The notes under the pieces are model-generated. The model saw nothing but the letters and a program-made list of their open reading frames with translations, ran no database searches and had not been told where the DNA came from. 64,000 nucleotides of DNA, from NCBI GenBank assembly GCA_023853785.1, contig JAJIRX010000533.1, positions 496,001 through 560,000 on the forward strand, given 5' to 3'. The position numbers and the translations under genes are program-made. This stretch comes from Psilocybe azurescens (taxonomy: Eukaryota; Basidiomycota; Agaricomycetes; Agaricales; Agrocybaceae). Shown piece after piece: positions 39,179-51,886 of this stretch (the stretch's first letter is position 1; every line of letters begins with the position of its first letter).

Positions 39179-42100
39179 GGGGAAGAGGATGTTGTCGTAA
39201 TGTATACCGATTGAAACGAAATAAATCCGCTCCTTCATATACTGGATTCGGTATCCATCCATCCACGCGTCCGCGCTTCCCCTGTGTATATCGTATACCT
39301 ATCTATCAACCCGCAAACACAACATGCACCTAATTTACATACTCGACGTGAAGTAGGCCAATTGTGTGCTGCGTGGTTTTTCGTTTATCCATTTCCTTTT
39401 AATAATATCGGAGTCTTGGAGTCGGCGGGCGTGAAACAGGGTATTTGTCTGTCCAGATTTGTGCTTTCTCTTCGGAGCGATTTGAACTAGTAGAATACAA
39501 TTGCCATTATGTCTCAATGAGAACTAATGGAAACACTAAGTACCTTGGAGTTAGTAGGAGGTACACGTTGAATTTGGCGTTGAAAAATTAAAAGCGTCAC
39601 GTGCTTTGTGGTACACATCGTCGGTGCAGGTCGGTGCGTCGGACACTCAATATCATCGTTGACTGACTTTGTCGACGTTCAACGCGTCTGGTATCACGTT
39701 TCAATTCTATCTCATCCATAACAACCATCAGAGACTCTTAGATTTTATACGACATCCTGCACGGTACCAGGACAGCCATGGCATCAAGTATTCACGGATC
39801 CTGACAGCAAATCTTCACAAAATCTTCACTGCATCATTGGGGAGACTAAATGAAAATCGCTACCGATATGCGCCACGGACAACGCGTAAAGACGGAAGAA
39901 AGCAATTGACAATTCACAGGATGCACCCTTTCGTTGACGACCGCTGGATTGACCCGATCTTTATAACGATCGTCACCGTCCCAGCCATCTAAATCTTGGA
40001 TTGACAAGAAATCCATCATGCTAAAAGTGACCTGTGAGTTCTCCTCTTTTGTTCTCCTCTGGGCGAAGATGTCCTAGTAAAAGGGTCGATTCCAACCGCG
40101 CCACGTCTGTATCCTGTCTGACCCCTCCGCGTCTCGTCCGTTGTCCTCTTTTTCTTATTTCATGTTCTTCTTTTTTCATTCTTTTCTTCCTTCTCCTGTT
40201 CCCTCGTATACCATCCTGGGAAAGCATGCCCATTTCTGAAGCCGAAACAGCTCTTATCCTCTCGCAGGGTGGAAGGAAACATGGAAGGCCGCCAAAAGCA
40301 CGAAGCCGCCTAAAGTGTCCATTCCCCGATCCGCGCTCAGAGCCCAACAGCGTTGGCGATCGTAAGGCTGGACCGACATCTCCCTGTACACGACCAAAAC
40401 ACACCCGTGTAGGCGACGCCGTCCAGAGTATTCAAGACGGTCGTTCGCAAAGGCACGGTCGTACAAATGCCCCCCCTTGGGGCTGCAAATAAAGTTTTTC
40501 GGTTGACAGCTAAGCCAGCGTTGAGCATTCATGGATCAGGCTAAAGCCTTTCTTTTCGTGAAATTTTACTCGGTTGCTGGTGGTCCCGGACGTGGTTGTT
40601 CTTTATTTTGACCGATACATGACTTTTCTTCATTTTTATGGATGGAAAGGAACGCACCCAACAGCGCCCGTGCGGATAAGACCGACCGCGCGGTTTGTCC
40701 TTTTGTTTTCAAAAGGATAAACTCGGCGTGTGGTAGTGCACTCACAAGTGCTGGTTTCGCATTGTTTTTTCGTCTCTTTCGTGTTCATCTTTCTTTGGGA
40801 TGTGTCTTTGGTGCTCTAATTTGGGTTCTTGTGCCTTCTTGGGGCACAATGGCTATGGGGTGTTTCGAGGTTGGGAGTTTGGTCTTGAATGGAGTTAGGC
40901 GAGTTGGAAAGGGAGATGATGGTAGGCGGGTCGTGGTGGACAGGCTTTGGAGTATGGACGCGCAGTGGTTGTGAATATGAGATCTTTTCTTAAGCCTGTA
41001 CTTTGTACAGCACTGAGCCTTTCTTCCTTGTTCATATCTTCGATTATTGGACGTCATGAGCTGACTTTTTTAGCCGTTATTTTTTTAGAACGGACGATAA
41101 CAGAACCATCTAACAAGATGATAGGTCTTGCGAAGGTCTCCTCAGTCGTCTCCTGGGACAAGATCAAGGACTTCAGTACCACTTCGACGTGGCTCTCTCT
41201 CTTGAAAGTGACTGAAGTTCCAGGCTAGCTTCAGACGTCGGGTCCGTTACGCGTGAGATGTTAGTAACGTGGACATGTACTTTCGAGTCGGGTTGTGTGT
41301 TAAAACACCAGGTGAGTAGGATGCTTCTTTCTATCCTTGTCTTATCCCACCCAATTGCACAGTATTTCGTGAGATCGCTGTGGGTTCCCTTGGCGTTTGC
41401 TGAGTAGTTTTTCAGATTTATCGGAACTGAAATACGGTGTGACGTACAATTGCTGGTCATGGGCTTTGTGGTCTTGCACTTTGTTTGCTATATTGCGTCG
41501 CTGCTCAGTGCTCGTCCGTCGTGTCTCCTCATCCGTTAGTGCCGACCGTGTTATATTTGGCGCACTACGAACGGAAGTTTAATTCGGTTGTTTTCGGGTC
41601 GAACTTGCCTTTCTTGGATCGAAACCGCGGCAAGTCCAAACGAGTTGCATTCTCCTTGTTCTATTTCTTTTCCAGGACGATGTGGAAGATCCGAAACAAT
41701 AAGGCGACGCTTGGTATAACATTTCTTCAATACCTGTCATCCTCCTCCAGCATTTTAACAACTCGGCACTTCCCAAGCCCAGCCAAATGCGTTACTAAAG
41801 CCCTTGGAGGGGTATGCTGCTCAGAGAAAAGTTTGACGCCACCATCGTGTGCCATGCGTGGTTTATGTGTGCGAGTGCTGCGTATCTGATAGGGGTGGGA
41901 ACGACATTACGGGGATCTCAACATGGTCTGATGTTGGAGTAATATGCCTTGACTGCATTATTTCAGCCCACGTTGCATAGCAATTCTGTGAGTAAATTTC
42001 TTACTGGGTCGTGCGTGGGCTTCTGAACTTGATCTTCTTGGTCTCTCACTGACAAGAGTTGTCCTTGTGGTCCAGACTCTTTGGCCATTATCATCCTACT

Positions 42101-43707
42101 TTCCGCGATTATTACATACGGGGACGATAGAAGTACTATACTTCTCTGTCCAAGAAGTCCAGTCTTATGTTTTACGACATGCCAAATTGACCCAAGCATA
42201 TGGAAGCCGAGCTTAACTTGAGACGACCTCAGAAAGGACATTGCTCCACCCAATCAAATTACAGTTAAACGACCGAGACAACAAAAACGAGTATGTCCAA
42301 GTCAGCGAAATCCATATTGACATCTCTAAATATGGAGATAGATGGGGCTGCCCTTTCATCATAGGATAGGATTGCATATGATCCTCTGTAATCGTCTGAA
42401 CCCTTCGGATGGTCAGGATAAGATACGCGAAATCTCGTCCATGTTGGGTCGTCACTTGCCGCATTTCTCTGTAGGCAGAGCAAAGGAGGCCGCTCTGAGA
42501 AGACTTTTCCCATCAGAGCGCTCGCATGCAGATTGCAGCAACGCACGACATAAGGATAGGTTTTCGAACCGATCTCAATTGCAATCCCAGCTCCCTGTTC
42601 TCCCATCGGCATACATGGTAGTGTCGAAATTCAGCAAAAACAATTTCTCGCATTCATTTCGGATACATACTACTATACACATCAATCCTTTTCTCCGCCG
42701 TCTTTCCAGTGCGTGCCTCCTATGTGCTCATTTCCTTTTCCGAAAGACACACACACGGACGGGCTCGTGGAATTTTCGTAGAGAAGAAATCGACAGCACT
42801 CGGAGTAATGCATGGTCAGAAAAGGAAACCAAAATCAGAGAATAAAGCAATCGTTCAGTGCTTAAACCCGTTTTGCGCCGTTGTTCCATCCAGAAGGTCT
42901 TCAAGGTCCACCGCCTCACAGGTCTCTGCCATCTTGAGGCTATACCCTGCGTCCCCCACGAGCAATCCGCAAGAAAACACATGGAAAAACTTTGAAACTC
43001 GGATTTCCTCTCGAAACCCTCCCCCTTCCACCCAACCCGCGTCAACCCCAATCGACAACCTCGCCAAAATGAATTTCTTTCACACACGCATCCGTTTCAT
43101 GAAAAAACTATCATGCGCTCAGCGCGTAAATGGCCTTAAAAATGCTTTATAAAATAAATCCCCCTATATAACGACCCCGAATTTACTCTTAGATGGCGAG
43201 GAATGCACCTTAAGAGGGTCGTGGAGGCGTTTGTGAGCCAGAGTCTTGCGCACGGCGCTGAATTGCAAGTTACGGAGATAATTCCGTTATCGCCGTGGGC
43301 CGGCCGTATCACGTGGTGTTACATCATTGTTCTATTGATAGAATGTGGGAAAGCGTATATAAAGGAGGACGCTCGAAATTCAGATGGTTGACCCTTTTTC
43401 TGGCATTTCTTCATCTCGACAAACTTCATTGCCTGTTTAGATTTCAACAGTTGTGGTGGCACATTCATAATGGGCAGCGTTGCTATAATACTTGCGGTAT
43501 TGCGCTCTCTTTGAGTGTTAATTCATGAAATAGGCATTGAAGAACCGATATCGCAGAGCTATTCTCATGTTATCACCATCTGGCTGGACCCCGGCATGAT
43601 TGTCTCGCCATGGTATCTTACATCTCTGCACCCGGATGCTGGGTATATTAGGATTGGATGTTCTACCAACAGCTATACATATATACCATCGACAGGACGT
43701 ATGCCCG
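39179..43707. other. 4.5-kb region without recognisable genes
   Basis: Several frames of 60-170 codons exist (for example 40034-40492 and 42342-42845), but none shows domains, splice-consistent partners or a signal peptide. No transposase, LTR or tRNA was recognised. It may hold lineage-specific or non-coding transcripts, or decayed sequence. Confidence 0.45.
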
Positions 43708-45075
43708 CTACTTGTATTCATAAAATCCCTTTCCGTTCTTCTTTCCGTACCACTGCGCGTCGACCATGCGTTCCAGGAGGACGCTTGGTCGGTATTTGAA
43801 TCGCGGGTACCCTCGTAGAGGGTTTGTTGGATGGCCAGACATGTGTCCAGGCCGATGCTAAAGAACGAAATGTCAGGTAAGCACACTTGGACAACCAGAG
43901 AGATGGCACAAACAAGTCGGCTGTGCAGGTTTTAATAAGTACATTTACTTTACTAGCGCATTGTATGACGTACCGAGCTGAAGGGGGCCCATGGGGTGGT
44001 TCATTCCTAGTTTCAGGGTAGTATCAATATCATCGCGCGTCGCAGTTCCCTGTAAAATATAAATGATCATGTAAATGGTTGTAGCTTTGTCCTTACCTTC
44101 TCAAGACACATAATGGCCTACAATGTTGCGTTCTGTTATCAACGCATGCATAATCAATCAATGGCAAATTCGTACCTCATTAATAAATGGCATCAAGAGA
44201 GCATTGGACACAAATCCAGGTACATCTTTCGACACCGTAACCTCTGCCAGTGGAGAAAAATTAAAAAGACGTTACTTGAGACTACGTCACATATAAAGAG
44301 GGAATTGTACCCTTTCCGCATGCAATGGCGAACGATCGTGCCCTTTCTAGAGTCTCTTCCGATGTTTGAAGAGCAGAGATCAACTCTACGAGTTTCTACG
44401 AAAGTATAAGCCTCTATTAGAGATTTAAATGAGGACGAAATCACACCATGACTGGCACTGGGTTGAAGAAATGCAGTCCTGCGTCCCAACCTCAGTAAAG
44501 ACATTATCAATATGGATAGCAGTAGACGTGGACACACCAACAACACGCGACGCGCTTTTATTGCCTTCTTCGCTGGCAGCGCTGATACCATTTGGAATGG
44601 ACGCGGCGGCTATTTTGGTGATGCTGATTGAACTGGTGTTTGAAGCCAGAATTGCGTCGGGCCTTAGTTCAGCTGCAAATGATCCGAATATTGACTGCTT
44701 GAGGGGCAGAGACTCTGACACTGCCTGGAGCAAAGGGACATGTAAGTATGAAGGAGATCTTTCTTCCAAAGAACGACAACAACGTACCTCAACGACCATA
44801 TCAACGTCTCTCAATCCCTTGATACCTGCCTCCGATCCAACGACAGTGACTCTGTCTCGCGCTTCTTTAGCCTGCTCGCTCGTCAAACGTCCTTTAGCAA
44901 CATCCTTAGCCAGAAGTTTATCCATTAACGAAAGGCCTTTTGTGACTTGTTCACTTGAGCGATCGTGCAACAGCACTGGCACTTTGGCGCGAAGAGCCGC
45001 CACCAGCGCGATGCCTGTGCCCATCTGACCTGCCCCAAGGACACCCAAAGAACGGATTCCATGAGCGATAGACAT
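43708..45075 (-). CDS. 3-hydroxyacyl-CoA (3-hydroxybutyryl-CoA-type) dehydrogenase
   Basis: The ATG at 45075 starts MSIAHGIRSLGVLGAGQMG, with the NAD-binding GxGxxG. Then follow ASNTSSISITKIAAAS, the catalytic His in [65 protein letters not shown] and the end GKKNGKGFYEYK. It oxidises L-3-hydroxyacyl-CoA to 3-ketoacyl-CoA with NAD, the third step of beta-oxidation. A 7-nt exon (43914-43920) is needed to read QLADFIGLD. One base is missing at TTT 43797-43799: RDS is followed by YRPSVLLERM only with an extra A on the coding strand. No targeting sequence is obvious at the N-terminus. Confidence 0.9.
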
Positions 45076-45439
45076 TTTAAGGATTAGATTAGAGGGGCGA
45101 TTGGAAGAGACTAGAAGGAAGACCCGAGAATGGTTTGTAGCAGGTTCTGGTAAACTGGGCACAGACTGACGTCGGTACGTCGGTAGCCTGCAACCCGGAG
45201 TCCCGGATCATGGAGAACAAACCACGTGAAATAAGGTCAGGCCAAGAGCACGACTTGGCGAAGCGACATACGAATAGTTGACTGCCCACAACTTGCATGT
45301 TAAGTGGGGACCTTCGCACTCCAGTATTTTTTTGATATTTATGAGGGAATAAGCAACATGAACAGTTTGTACAAAATAAAAGAAAGGATCGTGATTTGAT
45401 CGTGATAGTCGTCAAGATGATTTGCGGCAACCCAAGTGT
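45076..45439. other. Intergenic region
   Basis: Short space between two minus-strand genes; it must contain the dehydrogenase promoter. Nothing else is seen. Confidence 0.5.
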
Positions 45440-47813
45440 TTACTTCCTTCCCGTCTTCGAGCTGCCTCCTGCCTTCGAGCTGCCTCCCTTCTTCAGACTG
45501 CCTCTTATTTTGAGCTATCTCCATTCTTTGAACGCTTGGCTTGATGAGCCATGGTATATCCCACGACACCCTGCACATATTTCTCAAGCCACTCGGAAGC
45601 GGGAAGCACATAAGCTTCGCCTGAGTGATGTCTTTTCCGTCCAGGACGTCGAGGGGTAACCTTCTTCTTGCTAGCGGAGGCTTCAGTATTCGGTTGGGCC
45701 GAATCCTGTGCCACATCAGGCTGGTTTACAAGGGAGAGGAATTTTCCTTCAAGAGGGGTCCTTGTGTGTATGGATTGTATTGAATGCAGCGTGAAAATTA
45801 TTTTCAATCTTCGCAAAACTTCCAATATCCTTGAGATTTCGCCTTTCCTCGCTCCCCAGATGATGCGATAAAAGCGAGTTCCTCATTCGATTTATAGGTT
45901 CTTTCAAGAACGAAATGGACGATGGTAAAATGCTGTCCAGAGGGCCGGCCGAATCCTGTTTCTCATCGTGTATGAAGAATTTAGATCTGTCAAAGCTAGG
46001 ATCGCCGATGTTCTGAAAAATAGTGGTGGCCCAGCTCGTACAAGGCCCGTGGTCAATGTGGGCAGTAATAGACCACACGGGTAATAGGGGCTCTAGATCA
46101 TGTTGGAAATTGTGAATCACTTTGCTTCGTTGTGGAGGGTTCCCGTTCGCAGCACGCATGTTTGAAGCGGGTGTGCTCCCAGGATCCTGTAAGTACGAAT
46201 CGGGTTCCTCGTTGAAATATGTCTCTTCATCGTTGCTTCCAGACCGGATGTAGAGATCGTTTCGTTGCATGATTTCGAGAGGCATAAAATATGGTGTACC
46301 CTAAAAGTCATGTCAGAGAGTGTCTGGTATGTAAATTGATAGATATTATGCAGTTTTAAGATCGACACCAGCTTTATAGTCATCAGGGAAAGGATATCTC
46401 TTATCATACTCGAGATCCGAGGCAATACGTTGCCATCTCGATGAGCAAGAATATTTCCGAAGCTGATGTCTCTGTGAACCCAGCCAGCGCAATACAGCAG
46501 TTGAAGAGTTATAAGAGATTTTTTGAGGGATCCGCATATTGTAAATGATGTAAGACGTACGAATGAGTGTTTGCTGAAGAATATCAATGACATCACCTAG
46601 TAAGTAATATCTCGAGATCACCGGCTGCTTCTCATACTTCTTTGAAAACAACGCGATATTGCCTCCTCGGGACACAATACTGGTCAAATTCCTCTTCGGA
46701 TCTGAAACCAATCGAGTTCATTGACCGAGTTATGCCAATGTAATCGTTCTCTATTTTAAGGAAATGGAAATATTGTTTGGACACCCCCGAAGCACATCTT
46801 GTAGCCGCTTTTCCGTCTGCGCGGTTTCCTCAAGCCAGACATCTTTCAGAACGCATTGGGACACAAGTCTGCACCCTTTGGAGTTCCCTCTGGTGGCGAA
46901 GAAAAGAGATAAGACAATCTTGATTAATAACTTTGGACCCTAAACGCACATATAATTGGTCGAACTTCAAATTGACTCGAATGTATTGAGATGTACATCG
47001 ACAAGCTGAACTGCTCAGAAACCGCGGAATGGGATTGACAACGGTACCAAAGAGTGACCTGGTCTTCTTCGATGAAGATCTAGTGTCAAAATACAATCAG
47101 AAATGAATATTTAAGTGAAATGAACGCCAGTGATGATACATACACCGAACGCAAGCATACCGCGTGCGTTGTCGTCCATAATTTGAACGCTAGTTGAAAA
47201 TAGACAGCGGTCATTCGGCAAAGACAGTGAATTCATGAAGGCAAGTTCAATAACATTAACACCACGTGAAATATATCTGTCCTCTCCATCGATCTTCAGA
47301 CAAACAGGATCCGCAATATCTGTGGTGTACAGCTCTTCCTTTGCGTAAAGCATGAGTCTACCCTTCTGTTGGAGATGGGGGAGATCCTCTTGTAAGGATA
47401 AGATATGTAGGTGTATATTCGCCGCGCTTTCGCTCATCACAAACTTGGCTAAATTCACCGATCGCTTCGTCAATGCCCTCCATATTTGAGTATATGGCCA
47501 TATCAACCTCATCGCTGCAATTATAGGGCACTGGATAGTCGGTGAAACGAAGATTCTGAGTTTGTTCTTCGCGGAACATAACACCCTTTCTTCACATCCC
47601 CCAGCCGTTCACCTCCCCAGATGCGCCGGTCGTCCGCATCCGCTGGATGAGTCGTTGGAATTTTGGTAACGTCTCATGGTATTGTCATTGGGATATCGTC
47701 TGAGATAAGCAGCTTGTTCACACATGCATCGACGGCGGCGTCGGACGGCGCAAACAGGAGATAGATCTTCACGAATGTTTCGATGGTGTACTCCACGAGA
47801 TCCTCATCCATTT
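45440..47813 (-). CDS. FunK1-type fungal protein kinase; multiple frame breaks
   Basis: Coding segments run from MDEDLVEYTIETFVKIYLLF (47813) to a Lys/Ser-rich tail near 45,440. Landmarks are REEQTQNLRFTDYPVPY, SKKYEKQPVISRYYLLGD and the kinase catalytic loop YCAGWVHRDISFGNILAHRD (HRDxxxxN). DLEYDKRYPFPDDYKAGVD, in the place of DFG, and YFMPLEIMQRND follow. FunK1 kinases are expanded in mushrooms; roles are unknown. Frame shifts fall near 47,600, at about 47,450, near 46,437 (one G short) and at the A4 run near 45,514, where the tail then reads GGSSK repeats to a stop at 45440. Single-base losses match the rest of the window, but real decay cannot be excluded. Confidence 0.7.
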
Positions 47814-48239
47814 CGGAATCAATGACGCGTAAAAATTAGGGATATATCTAATAATATTTCTCAACGTGATAAATGTACTGTATACTTTGTTAGTACAACA
47901 CTGTGCTACACCTTAACAAAACTAGATAACATACTTTTGAAGACTGAGTCCATTATGTGGCTGAAGAGAATGATACGGGTAGTTTGGTTGTTTTGATGGA
48001 AGGTTAAAGAAAGACCGACAGCAGAACAACTCTTAAGTGGTAGTGACACGGGCGCGTCGCGCGACGCGTTCATTAGACTCACGTGGGGGTGTCTCCAATT
48101 TCACACGGATTACCTTGAGCCAAAATGCAACCGGACAAAAAACATGCCTTGATGGCTGATATGCGATGCCGTGAATAATTAGGGGCACTTTTGTCACAAA
48201 ATACAACATGAACCCAATAGTATGTAGGTACCAAACACA
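47814..48239. other. Intergenic region with GC palindrome
   Basis: Space upstream of the kinase gene and downstream of the carrier gene. It contains the perfect 16-bp palindrome CGCGTCGCGCGACGCG at 48053-48068, with an overlapping ACGCGT. No gene. Confidence 0.5.
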
Positions 48240-49540
48240 TCACTGAGATCCTCCGGTGGTCCCCCTGAGTTTGGCTAGATATGCTGCAATCACTAGTTGT
48301 TCTATTCTAAGAGCGAATAGGTTCATTCAACAAAAGATGCATCAGAGAAAACAAAATAAAACTGAAAACTGACCTGCCCTTCACCAAAAGGTGACACCTT
48401 GGCTGAGAAACACCGTAATGATTTTCATTTGAAGCCCTTGATAGAGCCCTTTGACGCCGACAATTTTACTGTCCTCTGCCTTTTCTTCGTCGCGTTTTAG
48501 GTTGCCTGATGCTAGAATGTCCTCGCCTCTGTATGCATCGACCAACACGTCTTGAATGGTCGCAGACGACGACACTTGAACTCGCTTCTTCCCAAGTATT
48601 AAAGGGTATAAGAGGATGACGGCTACGGGGAATTTAGTGAGCATTGTGTATCATTTGATCATTGAATAATGTACCTATCGAGTTCGATATCGCGCCTCCA
48701 AAGAACGCCTCCCACGGACGGAGGTTTGCACTTGGCGGGGCAAGATTGAGAGTACGAGTCGCTGTCTGAACTGACCTAAATCTTGACGACTTTGCCAGTG
48801 TGAGTAGCCGTCGATACATTTGGAAAAACGCAAGTGTAATAGATGGGTTGAGAGACAGTAATATAGACGTTTGAAAGCCTGAACAACAGTGTCAGCTTTG
48901 TATTCACGAAAGATGCAATGAATAATTACCTCGCCAAAACCCTACAAGACCTTGGTCTTTATAAATAGATTTTATAATATCTGTCATTCCCGTGGAGCGC
49001 GATTCTACACTCTCCTCCACATCTTCGCGTTCTGTTTGAAGTTTGAGGGTGACTATGTTGAGTGGAGTGGATACTACTCGAGAGGCAACTCCTGCGATGA
49101 AGCCGAGGATCAGTTCCTCAACCATGGAAGGTTTGTAAACCACAGAAGATTTAGCTTTCGTAGAACCGCCAGGGCCTATGGGTCTTCTCGTATATACCGA
49201 TCGAAGAGACGAATAGAATAGGAAATAGAAAAAACTATGCAGATTCGAGTGTCAACATATAAATCATCACCGAGAGCTCAGAAGTTACTTACTTTGCCAA
49301 TAATGTGGCACATGAGTCCGCCCAAAGACCGTCATAGAAAGCTTCTATTCCATAATCTTTGAATATGCGTCTAAACGTTAAAGCTGCGCCGGAGATTCCG
49401 CCGCGTCGTTTGCTCTTTTGATGCGACTCGAGTTGCAGTCTCGTTGTAACAAGATCGAGTGGGTATGTCAGAGTATTTGCAGATACGCTTCCTATTGCCC
49501 CAGAGAATGCTTGTACTATAGGCGGTAGTGTACTTGTCAT
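48240..49540 (-). CDS. Peroxisomal adenine-nucleotide-type carrier (ANT1/PMP34 family)
   Basis: At least six exons from the ATG at 49540. The mitochondrial-carrier fold is clear: FSGAIGSVSANTLTYPLDLV with TTRLQLE, LGFIAGVASRVVSTPLNIV with TLKLQ, and GAISNS joined to AVILLYPLILGKKRVQ. GLYQGLQMKIITVFLSQGVT is typical of the PMP34/Ant1 branch. Such carriers bring ATP into peroxisomes in exchange for AMP, to activate fatty acids. The frame at 48,386 (AAAA, coding TTTT) needs one more base; it then reads FLVKGR, IEQLVIAAYLAKLRG and stops at 48240. A T6 run at the start of exon 2 (about 49,235) is also of uncertain length. Mitochondrial members of the family remain possible. Confidence 0.82.
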
Positions 49541-49797
49541 GGTTAGGGTATGGAGAGTGATTAAGGCAGTGTCGATCCCAGTCCGACATTTTGAACCCCT
49601 AGGTCAATGACGTCAGCTACGGGATCCGGGAATCCGGGTGGAAGGTTTGCCGAAGAGATATTTTTATCTCTTTCAGGTTGCTTTCAGGCGCTTGCCAACT
49701 CATCGCTCGACGCTCAATCGCTGCTAGCATAAAAGAAAATAATATAATAAAGGAAGGCTATCGAACAGCATTTACACTGAAGCATTCGAGAGGGCGC
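49541..49797. other. Intergenic region
   Basis: Short region upstream of the carrier gene and downstream of the methyltransferase gene; no feature is seen. Confidence 0.4.
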
Positions 49798-51801
49798 TCA
49801 CACAGACTGAGGCACCGCTACTAATTTATGCAGGCTATAGGAAGACTCGGGCATCCGAAGGACCTCTTTCAACTCCCAACCCGATTTTTGCAGTAGAGCT
49901 GCGTATTGTTCCACAGTACGTTCAACACCATGGGCAATAATAGCCATCTATATTTTCAGTCAGCGTCGTGTCTCAAAAAATGTCAATAATCGGTGACACA
50001 CCTGAAGGTCAATGAGATAGTCGAAAACCCTGGCGTAACCCAAGTTTGGTAACAGTGGACTAGGAGGTGATTTCATACGAGCGCCGGGGACAATTTTCTC
50101 CACTATCGTCTCTGTAGAGCAAGCGTATTGAATCAAGCATTCGTTGATAATGAGTTCAGTATCAGGAGCAGCCGATACCCGGAGATTCTTAAGAATTTGA
50201 ATGCATGTCGCATCGGGCCAATCGTGAAGTATGAAGCGCAAGAAGAAAACACGAGCGTTGGTGACCGGGTTAGGTGTAAAGAAATCATGTACTAGTCAAA
50301 TAGCAATCGGCGTCAGGTGCTTCAACATCTAGTCGTCCATATTTTCCATGAATACCTTGGAACGTAACCTGGCCGGAAGTCAGGCCTTGGATAAATTTGT
50401 GTCGGAAAAACTGCGACAGATTCGTTTATCAGTTACGAGATTCATAGATAGGGATAAAGGGTTACCTTGATACCGTTTGCCACCACGTTCTCCGTGTCCT
50501 GCACAATCAACTTGAGGTCGGGGTGCGCTTGAGCGATCTTCATTGCTTCAGATCCAACACCTCCTCCAACATCAACAACTATGCTTCCTATGGGAAGTGA
50601 ATCCCAATGATAACCTACAAAAATGATTAACAATGATGACACTGTGAAGTCGGGAAAGTAATAACCCTTTGAAATGCCGTTCAATGGTAACATCTTATCA
50701 AAGCCATCGAGGGCAATCCCAAAGCGTCGGAGTCTATATTCGTTTCCTTCTTGTGCTAACCACGGAAAGATATGAAGGTCGGTCTTGAAAGCCAAATTGA
50801 ACGGTGAAGGAGGCGAAGGGCTGTTCTCGGCGCCAATAGGATGGGTCAGTGCTTCATAGAGGAACCCAGACGACTTGACTGATTCATCCGTTCTAAGAAA
50901 TCATTAAATTAGGATCTAACTAAGGAAGCTTATGAGCAGGTCTGACGAGCGGGAAATATAGGCCGCAATGCCATTGGTGCCAATGAACTTGTCTTCGGGG
51001 CTAAAGTAGTATTTTGAAAGATTAGCTTGATCATAGTCAATACCAGATTTTCGACGCACTTTCGTGTTAGCTCCTGGTATGATTTGCCGGTATCCAAAGC
51101 AGATGAAATGCGATTGATTGTGAAGACATTCGGGGCGGTCTCTGCGGAATCACGACAGATTTTCATTTGAGATAACGGCTCGTGAGATAATAGATTTACC
51201 TTTGAACATATGCTCGGACGCAAGAAGCCTCAGCAATCTTCCTAGAAGCCATGTCATGAACTTCTTAAAAGAAAATCAGTTAGACGCAGGAAGTAATGAC
51301 CTAATTTCCCCGGGTCAATTCCATTCTTTTCCGAGATTTCTTTGACATGAAGGCCCTTTAGTAATTTACAGATGGTCAGCCTAGAGGCAGAGCATAAGTT
51401 GAGAGAGACTTGCGAACCTGAGGCCCAGCCTCTCGAAGAATCTCTATAACATTGGAATCGACAACTACACGCAAGGCTGAAGAAACATGAACCTGTCATT
51501 CGAGGATGGATGATCAATAACATCCTCGAGTACATGGCTATTGAATGGACCTCACATGAATTGCACTGGTTGACAATGTTACAGGAACTGGTCTTAAGAT
51601 GGCGATAAGCTGAGCCGCTGCGCTGATAATGTAGTTCACAGCCTCCGATACTTCGGGATGCAGTTTAATGCTTTCGCTTTCAATTGTGAAGGGCTCGTCA
51701 AGGGAAGGGAAATTTATACCCTGAGCAACACAGAAACCATCCACCTTGGCGACAGATTCAGATATGAGTTTTGCCAAAGCAAGCATTGTCGGTTGGGCCA
51801 T
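49798..51801 (-). CDS. SAM-dependent O-methyltransferase (COMT-like)
   Basis: About ten exons from the ATG at 51801. The N-terminal dimerisation and winged-helix part contains SALRVVVDSNVIEILREAGP, GLHVKEISEKNGIDPGKL and RLLRLLASEHMFKE. The Rossmann part has the SAM motif IVVDVGGGVGSEAMKIAQAH, then VHDFFTPNPV and FFLRFILHDWPDATCIQIL with the catalytic His-Asp region, and ELIINECLIQYA. These enzymes methylate hydroxyl groups of small aromatic or polyketide compounds; the substrate is not predictable. The frame can be followed to the stop at 49798. A minus-strand TATA box sits about 80 bp upstream. No other biosynthetic core gene is adjacent. Confidence 0.9.
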
Positions 51802-51880
51802 GATAAATTGTGAATGCCGTAAAGATTGTAGATGATAGTTGCCTGTAGTTTCGCCGTTGATAATTAAGAAACGTTCTTCC

Positions 51881-51886
51881 TTTATA
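51881..51886 (-). promoter_or_regulatory. TATA box of the O-methyltransferase gene
   Basis: TATAAA on the minus strand, about 80 bp before the ATG at 51801. Confidence 0.5.

Noticed and set aside
40034..40492. 152-codon plus-strand frame
   Set aside because: No domain, no splice-consistent partner, and a long low-complexity start; chance cannot be excluded.
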